Shown here one piece after another: positions 1 to 6,931 of a DNA stretch of 15,655 nt. A program made the position numbers and the translations under genes. Location of the stretch: NCBI GenBank assembly GCA_038245795.1, contig JBBRSC010000054.1, positions 1-15,655 on the forward strand, read 5' to 3'. Under the pieces are notes generated by a model that saw only the letters and a list, made by a program, of their open reading frames with translations, made no database searches and was not told where the DNA came from. How positions within the stretch are numbered: the first letter of the stretch is position 1; each line of letters begins with the position of its first letter. Source of the DNA: JBBRSC01 sp038245795 (GTDB lineage Bacteria > Actinomycetota > Acidimicrobiia > Acidimicrobiales > Microtrichaceae).

Positions 1-58
1 CTATCTCAAGGCCAAGTTCGCGAATCGCCGTCGCGGCGGACAGCGCAAGGCCGGCTGA
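1..58 (+). CDS. Possible 3' end of a gene cut by the window edge
   Basis: Reading frame 2 is open from the window edge to a TGA at 56-58 and encodes a basic tail (YLKAKFANRRRGGQRKAG). Basic C-terminal tails are common on membrane-associated or nucleic-acid-binding proteins, but 18 residues are too few to name a family. It lies on the same strand as the lipoprotein gene that follows after about 45 bp. Support is only an open frame and a plausible tail, so it could be chance. Confidence 0.35.
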   Translation, partial: YLKAKFANRRRGGQRKAG

Positions 59-103
59 ATCCCACATCCCAGATCCGCCGCAAACAACGTTGCGTCTCGT
101 AGC

Positions 104-596
104 GTGGCGGGCTTGCGTGAACACACTCTCCGCCGGTCCTTGTCCGTCGCTCTCGTGGCGCTCGTCTGCGTTGCGGGAGTGACCTCCTGCGGCAACGACG
201 TCAAAGTCGGCCGACTCCAAGACCACCCCGGGAAAAGCCACCCCCGACAAGTCCAGTTCCGGTGATTCAAGTAGCTCCGGCAACTCCAGCGCGTCCGACA
301 AGGCCATCGCCGGGATGATGGGTGGCCAGTGCTCAGAAGCAGTTCAGGCCTACGCCGCCATGATGGGCTCCGCAATGTCGACCGGTCAGGCCAAGGATTC
401 GGCGATCTCAAAGCTCGATGGCCTCAAGTCGGGCCTTCCCGACAGCCTGGTGGCAGACTTCGAGACGATCTCGGGCGCGCTGAAAGGCATCAGTTTGAGC
501 GATCCGCAAAGCATGTCCAAGATGGACAGCCAAGAGGTCAAGGACGCCGGTGATCCTCTCCAGAAGTACTTCGAGTCCGGCTGCAAGGGCTCCTGA
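104..596 (+). CDS. Small secreted lipoprotein, interrupted by an apparent single-base frameshift
   Basis: Frame 2 from GTG 104 (or TTG 113) encodes a classic lipoprotein signal peptide: a basic n-region (REHTLRRS), a hydrophobic core (LSVALVALVCVAG) and a lipobox VTSC, with the acylated Cys at codon 188-190. That frame then loses sense and stops at 263-265. Frame 0, open from 183, encodes a Lys/Ser/Gly-rich linker (SADSKTTPGKATPDKSSS and on) typical of the stretch after a lipobox. It continues into a domain with Cys pair candidates (MMGGQC and ESGCKGS) up to TGA 594-596. Skipping one A of the AAA at 203-205 joins them as SCGNDVKSADSKTT. The product would be about 160 aa, anchored outside the membrane, and of unknown function. 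The shift may be a sequencing error, a real mutation (pseudogene) or, less likely, programmed. The only frame-0 ATG upstream of the domain is at 315, which would give a 93-aa protein without a signal peptide. Confidence 0.65.
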
Positions 597-634
597 ACCA
601 GTCATTCACTTGGGAGGCGACTGGCCGACTGGAG

Positions 635-656
635 CCCCGACACTGTTCAGTCGGGG
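635..656. terminator. Hairpin between convergent genes
   Basis: The arms CCCCGAC (635-641) and GTCGGGG (650-656) pair perfectly over 7 bp around an 8-nt loop. The hairpin lies 38 bp after the lipoprotein stop and just before the stop of the convergent minus-strand gene at 661. There is no clear U-tract, as is usual for actinobacterial terminators. It probably serves both strands. Confidence 0.5.
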
Positions 657-660
657 GGTA

Positions 661-1587
661 TCAGCCACTCGGTGGTTGGTTGAACTCGATCCAACAGAGG
701 CCCGTTCGACCATCAGCTGCCTCAACCGTTGCCATGGCTCTCGGGAAGCGTGATTCGCGACCATCCGGGTGTGTCAACAGGACCGGCGACCACGCCACGG
801 GTGTCACCGTGAGTTCGAGATCCGCAAACGACAGCGTCGCCCACTCGGCGAGACCCTCGCGACCCAGCTGCGATCGAACTGCAAGATCATTGGTTTCGAC
901 GAACTCCGTGCTTCCGGGATCGAGTCGGTAGGCCACTCCCGCATCGACACCTTCAGCGAACGCCCCCGCGGTGTGCCATCGAGTGCCGTCCGACAGTCGA
1001 CCAGCCGACCAGCACCAACCGAGCGCCCACCAGTCTCTCGCGGCGCCCCACGAATGATCTCGCTGGCCCCATCCATCGACCTCGATGTGTCGATCACCGA
1101 CGATCACCTCGCCGTGCACCCGGCACGGAATCTCGTAGCGGGGGGTGATCTCAGGAGGCCATCCGTAGGCGGCTCGGTCGGTCTCCCAATCGAGCTCGAG
1201 CCCGAATGCGATCCGATCGCCGCGGGCACCGTGGTACACATCGGTCGGGTCCCCGAGCGACACAGCGAACGACTCGAGACTGCAGCTCATGCGCTCCAGT
1301 GGCTCGGGAATGTGATGATCTGCCCACAACCCTTCGTGGCGCAGTTCCATCGACGACAGCTTGGCGGGTAGTGCAACGTCGTGGTCGATGACCGTCACGA
1401 GCGGTTGGCCGCGCTCGACGAAACATGCCCAGTACCAGACGGTGTCCAGACCGGGAACGAAACCGATCCGGACGTAACCACCGCTCGATCCATCCGGAGA
1501 GAACCAATCGAGGTAGTAGCTCTCGTTCCAGAGTTGCTCGCCTTCAGGAACGTGGCGAGCCTCATCGGCAGGATTGATGGTTGCCAT
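661..1587 (-). CDS. DUF7064/CrtC-like (lipocalin-fold) protein
   Basis: This 308-aa protein has the hallmark GWGQRDHSWGAARDW at residues 172-186. It corresponds to the G-x-G-x-R-D-H-S-W-G-x-R-D-W signature of DUF7064-type proteins, which are related to hydroxyneurosporene synthase (CrtC) and AttH-like folds. CrtC hydrates carotenoid double bonds. DUF7064 proteins have no established reaction, so only the fold is suggested here. It has no signal peptide or membrane segment. The ATG is preceded by a GAGGA ribosome site (ccGAGGAAcccaac-ATG). It is the last gene of a four-gene minus-strand run, 34 bp after the preceding gene, and ends at a shared hairpin. The context (phosphohistidine domain upstream, SCP2-like gene divergent) hints at lipid or isoprenoid chemistry, which is inference. 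Confidence 0.85.
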   Translation of the reverse strand: MATINPADEARHVPEGEQLWNESYYLDWFSPDGSSGGYVRIGFVPGLDTVWYWACFVERGQPLVTVIDHDVALPAKLSSMELRHEGLWADHHIPEPLERMSCSLESFAVSLGDPTDVYHGARGDRIAFGLELDWETDRAAYGWPPEITPRYEIPCRVHGEVIVGDRHIEVDGWGQRDHSWGAARDWWALGWCWSAGRLSDGTRWHTAGAFAEGVDAGVAYRLDPGSTEFVETNDLAVRSQLGREGLAEWATLSFADLELTVTPVAWSPVLLTHPDGRESRFPRAMATVEAADGRTGLCWIEFNQPPSG

Positions 1588-1621
1588 GTTGGGTTCCTCG
1601 GGTCAGTCGATCGACAGATCG

Positions 1622-2116
1622 TCAGGCGATCGGTTGGTAGTACAGCTCGGGCGGATCATGTGACACTGGCTGATCGCCGAGCTCGGCTCCGAGTGTCACC
1701 AACAGCTCGTACACCGGCTCAGCAAGATCTCTCGGTACGGTCCAGTCCAGCTGATCCGCCACCCCCGCCGCCTCGGCAAACGGGCGAAGGAACGAGAAGT
1801 AGACGTAGGCGCCACAGCGGATCATCTCGTCGCGATCCATGGCAGCGATCGCCCGGTAGTGCTTGGCCTCTGCCGATCGCGCAGCCTTCATCATGGGTCC
1901 GAGTTCGTGGAGCGAAACCGCACGTAGCTCGCCAGGCGCGCAGTCGTCGGTGGTGAACAACGAGAACCCGACCAGATGGTCCATGTACGACTCAGGGGTC
2001 GTTCGAGACGACCCGAAGTCGGTAATGGAGACGTAGACGTGGTTGAGTATCAGGCCGGCCACGAGATGTCGGTACGGCAGATCGGCGGCTACGTCGGACC
2101 ACCAGAAGTCGCTCAC
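1622..2116 (-). CDS. Protein of unknown family (164 aa)
   Basis: I do not recognise the family. The protein starts with GTG, overlapping the TGA of the preceding gene by four bases (GTGA), so translation is probably coupled. It is mostly predicted-helical by eye, acidic, and rich in aromatics (DFWWSDV near the start, VYVSITDF and AYVYFSFLRPF inside, LYYQPIA at the end). There is no signal peptide, obvious membrane helix, Cys cluster or nucleotide-binding loop. It is the third of four genes in the run that begins with a PEP-utiliser mobile domain, and it may be a partner or accessory subunit of that protein. Confidence 0.8.
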   Translation of the reverse strand: MSDFWWSDVAADLPYRHLVAGLILNHVYVSITDFGSSRTTPESYMDHLVGFSLFTTDDCAPGELRAVSLHELGPMMKAARSAEAKHYRAIAAMDRDEMIRCGAYVYFSFLRPFAEAAGVADQLDWTVPRDLAEPVYELLVTLGAELGDQPVSHDPPELYYQPIA

Positions 2117-2805
2117 CCCATGCGGTAGTAGTCGCGCACCAGCAGGGTGCGTCCATCACCCAGGTCGTACGGTCCGGTGTCACCGGTTCCCACCCTCGTA
2201 TCGAAATACAGCAGGAACAGGTAGTTGACGAGCGTTGCGTTCCACCGCTTCAGCGTGACCCGAAGCTCGTCGTCGACATCAACTGCAGCGTTGGTGAGTT
2301 GCTCGATGACCTCGTCGGCGTACACGCGGATGACGCGACCGGCGTCCTCGGCCTGCCGATGCCCGTCACCCCGAAAGCCCTGTGCAGCGCGCTCCCAGAA
2401 GTCGAGAACGAGTGCGGTATCGGCCGGTCGATCGAGCGACGGATCGAACTGCATGAGGGCCTTCCGCCCGGTGAGAAAGAAGTTCGAGATGGACCAGAGG
2501 TAGACGCTGTTGATCTGCGACCCAGGTCGGCGCCCGGCCGCACCGATCTGTTCGGCCGGCATGGCTGCATCGATGATCCGCATCATGTCGGCGTAGCGGG
2601 TGAATGCCTCACACACTGCCACCAGGATGTACGGAGTCACGGGGATCATCTGTGAGCTGTACGACGTCCGCTCGGCCGTCAACGCATGGGAGATCGGTGC
2701 GTGATACGCGATCAGCGTGTTGGCCACCGAACGCGCCGCGGCGGTCAATTCAGGCCGGGCGTCCGGAGTCGCCTCGTTCGGCGGTACGGTCGGCTCAGTC
2801 GACAC
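2113..2805 (-). CDS. Protein of unknown family (230 aa)
   Basis: I do not recognise the family. The 230-aa protein has a Pro/Thr/Glu-rich N-terminus (about residues 1-18) followed by a predicted mostly helical body. Notable segments are NSVYLWSISNFFLTGRKAL in the middle, a conserved-looking KRWNATLVNYLFLLYFDTR near residue 190, and a terminal DLGDGRTLLVRDYYRMG. No ATP-grasp loop, PEP-site signature or signal peptide is visible. Its start overlaps the end of the phosphohistidine-domain gene by 11 bp and its stop overlaps the next gene by 4 bp, so the three are probably coupled in one transcript. Confidence 0.8.
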   Translation of the reverse strand: MSTEPTVPPNEATPDARPELTAAARSVANTLIAYHAPISHALTAERTSYSSQMIPVTPYILVAVCEAFTRYADMMRIIDAAMPAEQIGAAGRRPGSQINSVYLWSISNFFLTGRKALMQFDPSLDRPADTALVLDFWERAAQGFRGDGHRQAEDAGRVIRVYADEVIEQLTNAAVDVDDELRVTLKRWNATLVNYLFLLYFDTRVGTGDTGPYDLGDGRTLLVRDYYRMG

Positions 2806-3145
2806 GTACGACCGCCTCGGGCCCGGAACAATCGAGTTCCACGGTCGTCCCCGGTGCCGGGATCTCGTCCAAGACGCACCCCATGACGCAGGGCACGCCG
2901 AACTCCCGGCTCACGATTCCGATGTGGCTCCTGATGGTGCCGCCCGTACAGATGACCCCCGCAAGATCATGAAAGAGGGGCGCCAAAAACGTCGCTCCAG
3001 CGTCTCGCACGAGTGCAATGACCCCCTCGGCACCGGCGTCACGATCCAACAGTTCGATCACGTCGTCCGACGTTTCGAGAATGTGCAGCGTGCCCTGGAC
3101 CGCGCTCACATCGAAGACCTTTTCGCCACGTCCCACGTCTCGCAT
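2795..3145 (-). CDS. Stand-alone PEP-utilising enzyme mobile (phosphohistidine swivelling) domain protein
   Basis: This 116-aa protein consists almost only of the swivelling domain found in PPDK, PEP synthase, enzyme I and rifampin phosphotransferase. The signature TGGTIRSHIGIVSREFGVPC (about residues 67-86) matches the family pattern T-G-G-x-x-x-H-x-x-I-x-x-R-E-x-G-x-P. His74 is the expected phosphate-carrying histidine, followed by R80 and E81. In full-length enzymes this domain shuttles phosphate between an ATP-grasp domain and a PEP or substrate domain. Neither is fused here or visible nearby. The open frame extends upstream to 3553, but that extension is Ser/Arg-rich antisense of the SCP2 gene. 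The ATG at 3145 fits the domain and lies 7 nt after a TAGTCT -10 candidate, so the mRNA may be leaderless. It is the first gene of the four-gene run. Confidence 0.8.
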   Translation of the reverse strand: MRDVGRGEKVFDVSAVQGTLHILETSDDVIELLDRDAGAEGVIALVRDAGATFLAPLFHDLAGVICTGGTIRSHIGIVSREFGVPCVMGCVLDEIPAPGTTVELDCSGPEAVVRVD

Positions 3146-3185
3146 GGGGCGGAGACTACGCACCCAGCGATAACGTTGCTGGCCG
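3146..3185. promoter_or_regulatory. Short divergent promoter region with a dyad
   Basis: Only 40 bp separate the divergent PEP-domain and SCP2-like genes. On the minus strand TAGTCT (3158-3153) ends 7 nt before the ATG at 3145. On the plus strand TAACGT (3171-3176) ends 9 nt before the ATG at 3186. Both fit the TAnnnT -10 pattern with leaderless or nearly leaderless transcripts. No convincing -35 is visible for either. The dyad CCAGC-N9-GCTGG (3164-3182) overlaps the plus-strand -10 and could be an operator. All of this is inferred from short motifs. Confidence 0.3.
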
Positions 3186-3557
3186 ATGAGGGTGTGTTCG
3201 CAAGAATGGTTGTCTGCGGCCCGGCTGGCGGTCGATGAACTCCGTGTCGACGGCCAGATTACGGGCGGATTATGCCAGATCATCGGCGACGAATCTGATG
3301 GGCTCTGTGTTCGGATCGACATCGTCGGAGGGAGGGTTCTGGTCGACACCGACGGACCGCGCAACGACGACATCGTGCTCCGGACCGCGTTGGCCACGGC
3401 TCGGTCGCTGATCGGCGGCACCCAGCCAGCGCAACAAGCTGTGCTGGCCGGCGAGGTCCGGGTCAGTGGCGACATGGGCCAACTCGTCGCCATGTCTGAC
3501 GCCATGTTCGCCGTCGCCGACGCGTTGCGCCCCGTGTGGGCAGCGACGGACATCTGA
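3186..3557 (+). CDS. SCP2 (sterol carrier) domain-like protein
   Basis: This 123-aa protein has the layout of small bacterial SCP2-domain proteins. The start resembles the usual x-x-S-x-E-W (VCSQEWLSAARLAVDEL). Strands follow around VRIDIVGGRVLVDT, and the end is GEVRVSGDMGQLVAMSDAM, which fits the family's G-x-x-x-V-x-G-D-x-x-x-L closing motif. Such domains bind hydrophobic ligands (sterols, fatty acyl groups) and no catalysis is implied. The start is ATG 3186, with GTG 3192 as an alternative, and no ribosome site is evident. It is 30 bp upstream of the glycosylase gene and could share its transcript. It is divergent from the PEP-domain operon. Confidence 0.7.
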   Translation: MRVCSQEWLSAARLAVDELRVDGQITGGLCQIIGDESDGLCVRIDIVGGRVLVDTDGPRNDDIVLRTALATARSLIGGTQPAQQAVLAGEVRVSGDMGQLVAMSDAMFAVADALRPVWAATDI

Positions 3558-3587
3558 TGGGCACCGCCTGATGAGTGGCGTCTGACT

Positions 3588-4424
3588 GTGCCGGAACTGC
3601 CGGAAGTGAAAGTTCACGCCTCCCGTCTTCACGAGGCGTTCGTCGGTCGCACACTCGACCGTTTCGACGCGCTGACTTTCACGGCGCTCAAAACCGCTGA
3701 CGTCGACCCCGGGCGCGCCTACGGCTCAGCTGTGACCTCGATCACCTCGCGTGCGAAGTACCTGATCCTGTCGTTCGACGAGATCAGTTTCATCGTTCAT
3801 CTCATGCAGGGTGGGCGACTCACGCCCGACGAGAAGCTGTCGGCAAAGCCCCGGGGAGGTCTCGCTCGCTGGAGGTTCGACGACGGACCGGCGTTATTGC
3901 TGTCGGAGATGTCCAAGGAGCGCAAGGCGGGGGTCTGGGTGGTGAGCGGCGAGCCGCTGACGTCGTCGGTCTTCGAGGGGCTGGCTCCGGACGCGGACAC
4001 CATCGATCTCCAGTGGCTCCGTGATCATCTGGAAGAACACTCTGGCCGGGTCCACGGGTGGCTCCGCCAACAGCGCGCCATTGCTGGCATCGGGCGGCGG
4101 CTCGCCAACGAGATCTGTCACGCAGCACAGATCTCACCCTTCGCAAATACGTCCAAACTCAACGACGCCAACATCGAGGCGCTCTATGAGGCGATCGTGT
4201 CGAGCATTGCCGAATCGCTCGAGTTCGAACGCACACAGGATCACATGGTGAGTTCGAAGGATCGTCCGGCCGCGGTGCACCATCGCCGCGGCGAGCCGTG
4301 TCCTCGTTGTGGCGATGTCATTCGCGAGGTGAGCTACAACGCCTACGACGTCGACTACTGCGCGCACTGTCAGACCAACGGAAAGATCCTGGCCGACAAC
4401 ACGACGTCGAAGTTTCTGAAATAG
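3588..4424 (+). CDS. Fpg/Nei-family DNA glycosylase
   Basis: This 278-aa enzyme is expected to excise oxidised bases and cut the abasic site. It begins (GTG start) with the invariant MPELPEV, whose proline and glutamate after the removed Met are catalytic. Lys57 in RAKYLI matches the conserved phosphate-binding lysine. The helix-two-turn-helix is at about 166-184 (GIGRRLANEICHAAQISPF). A zinc finger is formed by C238, C241, C258 and C261, and the protein ends with LADNTTSKFLK. The residues after PELPEV (KVHASRL rather than ETV) and that C-terminus mark the actinobacterial variant rather than classical MutM or Nei. Between the Cys pairs the usual Gly-Arg-Ser/Thr tip is replaced by YNAYDVD, so the DNA-contacting arginine seems absent. 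It follows the SCP2-like gene by 30 bp and ends at a strong hairpin. Confidence 0.93.
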   Translation: MPELPEVKVHASRLHEAFVGRTLDRFDALTFTALKTADVDPGRAYGSAVTSITSRAKYLILSFDEISFIVHLMQGGRLTPDEKLSAKPRGGLARWRFDDGPALLLSEMSKERKAGVWVVSGEPLTSSVFEGLAPDADTIDLQWLRDHLEEHSGRVHGWLRQQRAIAGIGRRLANEICHAAQISPFANTSKLNDANIEALYEAIVSSIAESLEFERTQDHMVSSKDRPAAVHHRRGEPCPRCGDVIREVSYNAYDVDYCAHCQTNGKILADNTTSKFLK

Positions 4425-4445
4425 CGACGAGCGCTTCTCGTCGCT
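4423..4445. terminator. Strong bidirectional terminator hairpin
   Basis: The arms AGCGACGAG (4423-4431) and CTCGTCGCT (4437-4445) pair perfectly over 9 bp with a 5-nt loop. The left arm starts inside the glycosylase stop codon, and the convergent mdh stop lies 16 bp beyond the right arm. There is no U-tract. Its position between two convergent stops supports termination of both transcripts. Confidence 0.7.
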
Positions 4446-4460
4446 GTGGCTCTGCAGAGG

Positions 4461-5453
4461 TCAGATCAATCCGAGCGTGGAAACGGCTTCACGTTCGTCG
4501 ACAAGCTCGGCCACGCTGGCATCGATCCGCGCTCGCGAGAAGTCGTCGATCTCGAGACCTTGGACGATCGAGTACTCACCGTCCGAACATGTGCACGGGA
4601 ACGACGACATGAGTCCCTCAGGAACGCCGTAGCTCCCATCGGACGCCACGCCCATCGACACCCAGTCACCGGCCGGTGTTCCGAGGTGCCAGCTGCGCAC
4701 GTGGTCGATCGCAGCGTTGGCCGCTGAAGCCGCCGAGGAGAGTCCACGAGCTTTGATGATGGCAGCGCCGCGTTGCGCAACCGTCGGGATGAACTCGCCT
4801 TCGAGCCACGCCTGATCGTTGACCTCGGCCGCGGCGTTCTTGCCGTTGACCTCGGCGTGGAAGATGTCCGGATACTGGGTGGCTGAGTGGTTACCCCAGA
4901 TCGTCATCCTGGTGATGTCGTTGACGGTCGCGCCGGTCTTTGCGGCAAGCTGCGCCAGCGCACGATTGTGGTCCAGGCGGGTCATCGCGGTGAACCGTCG
5001 GGCATCGAGATCCTTGGCATTGTTCTTGGCGATGAGTGCGTTGGTGTTGGCCGGGTTGCCCACCACGAGGATCTTGACATCGCGCTTCGCCGCCGCTGAG
5101 AGCGCCTGGCCCTGCGGTTTGAAGATGCCGCCATTCGCGGACAACAGATCGCTCCGTTCCATGCCGTCCTTGCGAGGCATGGCGCCGACGAGCAGCGCAA
5201 CATCGACATCACCGAAGGCCTCCTCGGCATTGTCGGTCCGGACCATGCCGGCAAGCAGCGGGAACGCGCAGTCATCAAGCTCCATTGCGACTCCCTCGAG
5301 CGCACCGAGCGCCGGGGTGATCTCCAACATCTGCAGGATGATCGGTTGGTCATCGCCCAGCATTGCGCCACTGGCGATCCGGAAGAGCAGGGAGTAGCCG
5401 ATCTGGCCGGCCGCTCCGGTCACGGCGACGCGCAATGGGGCCTTGGTGCTCAC
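4461..5453 (-). CDS. mdh: Malate dehydrogenase
   Basis: NAD-dependent malate dehydrogenase of the TCA cycle, cytoplasmic, converting malate to oxaloacetate. The 330-aa length fits the MDH type 2 group. The sequence shows the nucleotide-binding loop VTGAAGQIGYSLL (11-23), the acidic ELD at 58-60, and substrate arginines R94 and R100 in MPRKDGMERSDLL. It also shows VVGNPANTNAL (130-140), the D161/R164 pair in RLDHNRA, and the catalytic H189 in IWGNHSATQYP. The frame is open upstream to an ATG at 5603. GTG 5453 is chosen because the family N-terminus starts there and GGAGGA lies 7 nt before it. It is 73 bp downstream of the GGDEF gene on the same strand, converges with the glycosylase gene and ends near the shared hairpin. 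Confidence 0.96.
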   Translation of the reverse strand: MSTKAPLRVAVTGAAGQIGYSLLFRIASGAMLGDDQPIILQMLEITPALGALEGVAMELDDCAFPLLAGMVRTDNAEEAFGDVDVALLVGAMPRKDGMERSDLLSANGGIFKPQGQALSAAAKRDVKILVVGNPANTNALIAKNNAKDLDARRFTAMTRLDHNRALAQLAAKTGATVNDITRMTIWGNHSATQYPDIFHAEVNGKNAAAEVNDQAWLEGEFIPTVAQRGAAIIKARGLSSAASAANAAIDHVRSWHLGTPAGDWVSMGVASDGSYGVPEGLMSSFPCTCSDGEYSIVQGLEIDDFSRARIDASVAELVDEREAVSTLGLI

Positions 5454-5460
5454 GATGTAT

Positions 5461-5466
5461 TCCTCC
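5461..5466 (-). promoter_or_regulatory. Ribosome binding site that fixes the mdh start
   Basis: On the minus strand GGAGGA is followed by 7 nt and then GTG 5453. This near-perfect site selects that start over the in-frame upstream ATG at 5603, which would add 50 residues foreign to malate dehydrogenases. Confidence 0.8.
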
Positions 5467-5485
5467 GATGACGGCGGCAGGACCG

Positions 5486-5498
5486 CGTCGATTCGACG
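5486..5498. promoter_or_regulatory. Short palindrome in the mdh leader
   Basis: CGTCGA-T-TCGACG is a perfect 13-bp palindrome 32 bp upstream of the mdh start. It could be an operator or a leader hairpin. CG- and TCGA-rich palindromes also arise by chance in such GC-rich DNA, and no flanking promoter was identified with confidence. Confidence 0.2.
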
Positions 5499-5526
5499 GT
5501 GCTGCGATGATGTTGACGGTCGAAAC

Positions 5527-6828
5527 TTATCGGTCGCCGGGACGGGTCCACGAATCGCCCAGACCCTTAAGGTGCATCTTCTCGATCGCTGTCCGTTGCT
5601 CAACGGTCAGCGGTTCGGTGGGCGCGACCTCAACACGATCGCGGCCATCGTTCTTGGCGCGGTAGAGCGCAAGATCGGCTCGCGCCAGGACCTCCTCGGC
5701 CCGCTCAACCCACGGGTCGCCGTCCGCAACGCCGATACTCACCGTGGGCATCACGTTGCCGGATTCGAATTGGTAGACCGAGCTCGCGATTTTCGCTCTC
5801 ACCCGTTCGGCGACCTCAGCAGCGCGTTCCGCCGTTGCCCCGGGCATGAGCACGGCGAACTCTTCACCGCCGATTCGACCAACAACATCGATTCGTCGCA
5901 CTCCAGCACTCAGGTCCGCACTCAGCGAAGCGAGGACCTCGTCGCCGGCCGCATGGCCGTGGGTATCGTTGACCTGCTTGAAGTGGTCGACATCGATCAC
6001 CAAAAAGGCGACGGTCTGATTGGTTCGTTGCGCCCTCCGGAACTCGAGATCGGCGAGCTCGTAGAAATGGCGACGATTGCTGACCCGAGTCAGGTGATCG
6101 ACGTTGGCTCGGCGAATGAGATCCGATTCCATGCGCTGTCGCCAGGCGATCTCGACGGCCAGCCGCTCGCTCACCTCGATCTCACGCATCCTCAGCGCGA
6201 ATGCCCGACGAGAGCTGATGGCGATCCGATTGCCGGCGAGGAAACCGACAATGAGCCCCGCGCCGAACGCCATCGACTGAATGACCACCACACCCGCCGG
6301 TGACCCCGCTTGGAGCGAGTTGAGGACGATCCAGGTCACAACTCCGGCCAGGCTGGACGCCGTGAGATAGAGGAGTCGATTGGGCACCAGTACAAATATT
6401 CCGAGGGCGATGATCCCGATGGACAGTTGCTCGATACCTCCGACGTCAGGTTGGAGGAGCGCCACTGTCTGATAGCTGGCGAAGAGCGCCAGTTGCAACG
6501 CACAAATCGGGCCGTGCCGTCGCACCAGCGTGGGATTTCGGGTGACGAGGAGAGCGAAGATGAACGCCGCCACCCCATACGCGACTCGTATCGCCAACAG
6601 CAGCCCCCAGCGTGCGCCGACGCCGAGCGTCCAGAGATCGCTGAACGCGAACGCGAGGAACCCGACGATCGAGATGACGGCCGCCCGTCTGATCATGGCG
6701 GCTGATTCCAGCGATGAATCGATCCAATAGATGGCTTCGATGTCGGGATCGGCGAATTCGGCCGCCAGCGGGCGGATCTCGTACCTGGCGTCCATCTCGG
6801 ACGTGTCCGCTGCGGTCGGCACAGCCAC
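5527..6828 (-). CDS. Membrane-bound GGDEF diguanylate cyclase
   Basis: This 433-aa protein has an N-terminal membrane part of about six hydrophobic segments (roughly residues 47-205) and a short linker (210-240) that may form a coiled coil. A complete GGDEF domain follows. The domain shows DHLTRVSNRR (244-253), DVDHFKQVND (279-288), an intact active-site GGEEF (320-324) and an inhibitory RxxD (RRID, 311-314) exactly five residues upstream. It should therefore make c-di-GMP from two GTP and be feedback-inhibited. No known sensor domain is visible outside the membrane, so the signal is unknown. The start is GTG 6828, with GGAAG 7 nt upstream. A TATGGT -10 candidate (6882-6877) lies in the 103-bp gap after the ABC genes, so it probably has its own promoter. 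It precedes mdh by 73 bp. Confidence 0.93.
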   Translation of the reverse strand: MAVPTAADTSEMDARYEIRPLAAEFADPDIEAIYWIDSSLESAAMIRRAAVISIVGFLAFAFSDLWTLGVGARWGLLLAIRVAYGVAAFIFALLVTRNPTLVRRHGPICALQLALFASYQTVALLQPDVGGIEQLSIGIIALGIFVLVPNRLLYLTASSLAGVVTWIVLNSLQAGSPAGVVVIQSMAFGAGLIVGFLAGNRIAISSRRAFALRMREIEVSERLAVEIAWRQRMESDLIRRANVDHLTRVSNRRHFYELADLEFRRAQRTNQTVAFLVIDVDHFKQVNDTHGHAAGDEVLASLSADLSAGVRRIDVVGRIGGEEFAVLMPGATAERAAEVAERVRAKIASSVYQFESGNVMPTVSIGVADGDPWVERAEEVLARADLALYRAKNDGRDRVEVAPTEPLTVEQRTAIEKMHLKGLGDSWTRPGDR

Positions 6829-6931
6829 ATCTCAACTTCCGCTCACATCCGCCACCCAGCGTGACCTCAGAGAGTGACCATACCAGCGCGCGTAGCGTTC
6901 GTTTCTAGGTCATTTCGACTCTTCCGATGGG

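Noticed and set aside
3146..3553. N-terminal 136-residue extension of the PEP mobile-domain frame
   Set aside because: It is Ser/Arg/Thr-rich antisense of the SCP2-like gene, has no domain features, and the mobile domain is complete from ATG 3145.
4423..4445. Hairpin as a regulatory operator
   Set aside because: It lies between two convergent stop codons, where a shared terminator is the simpler reading.
5454..5603. Longer malate dehydrogenase starting at ATG 5603
   Set aside because: The added residues are unlike any MDH N-terminus, and a strong GGAGGA site marks GTG 5453.
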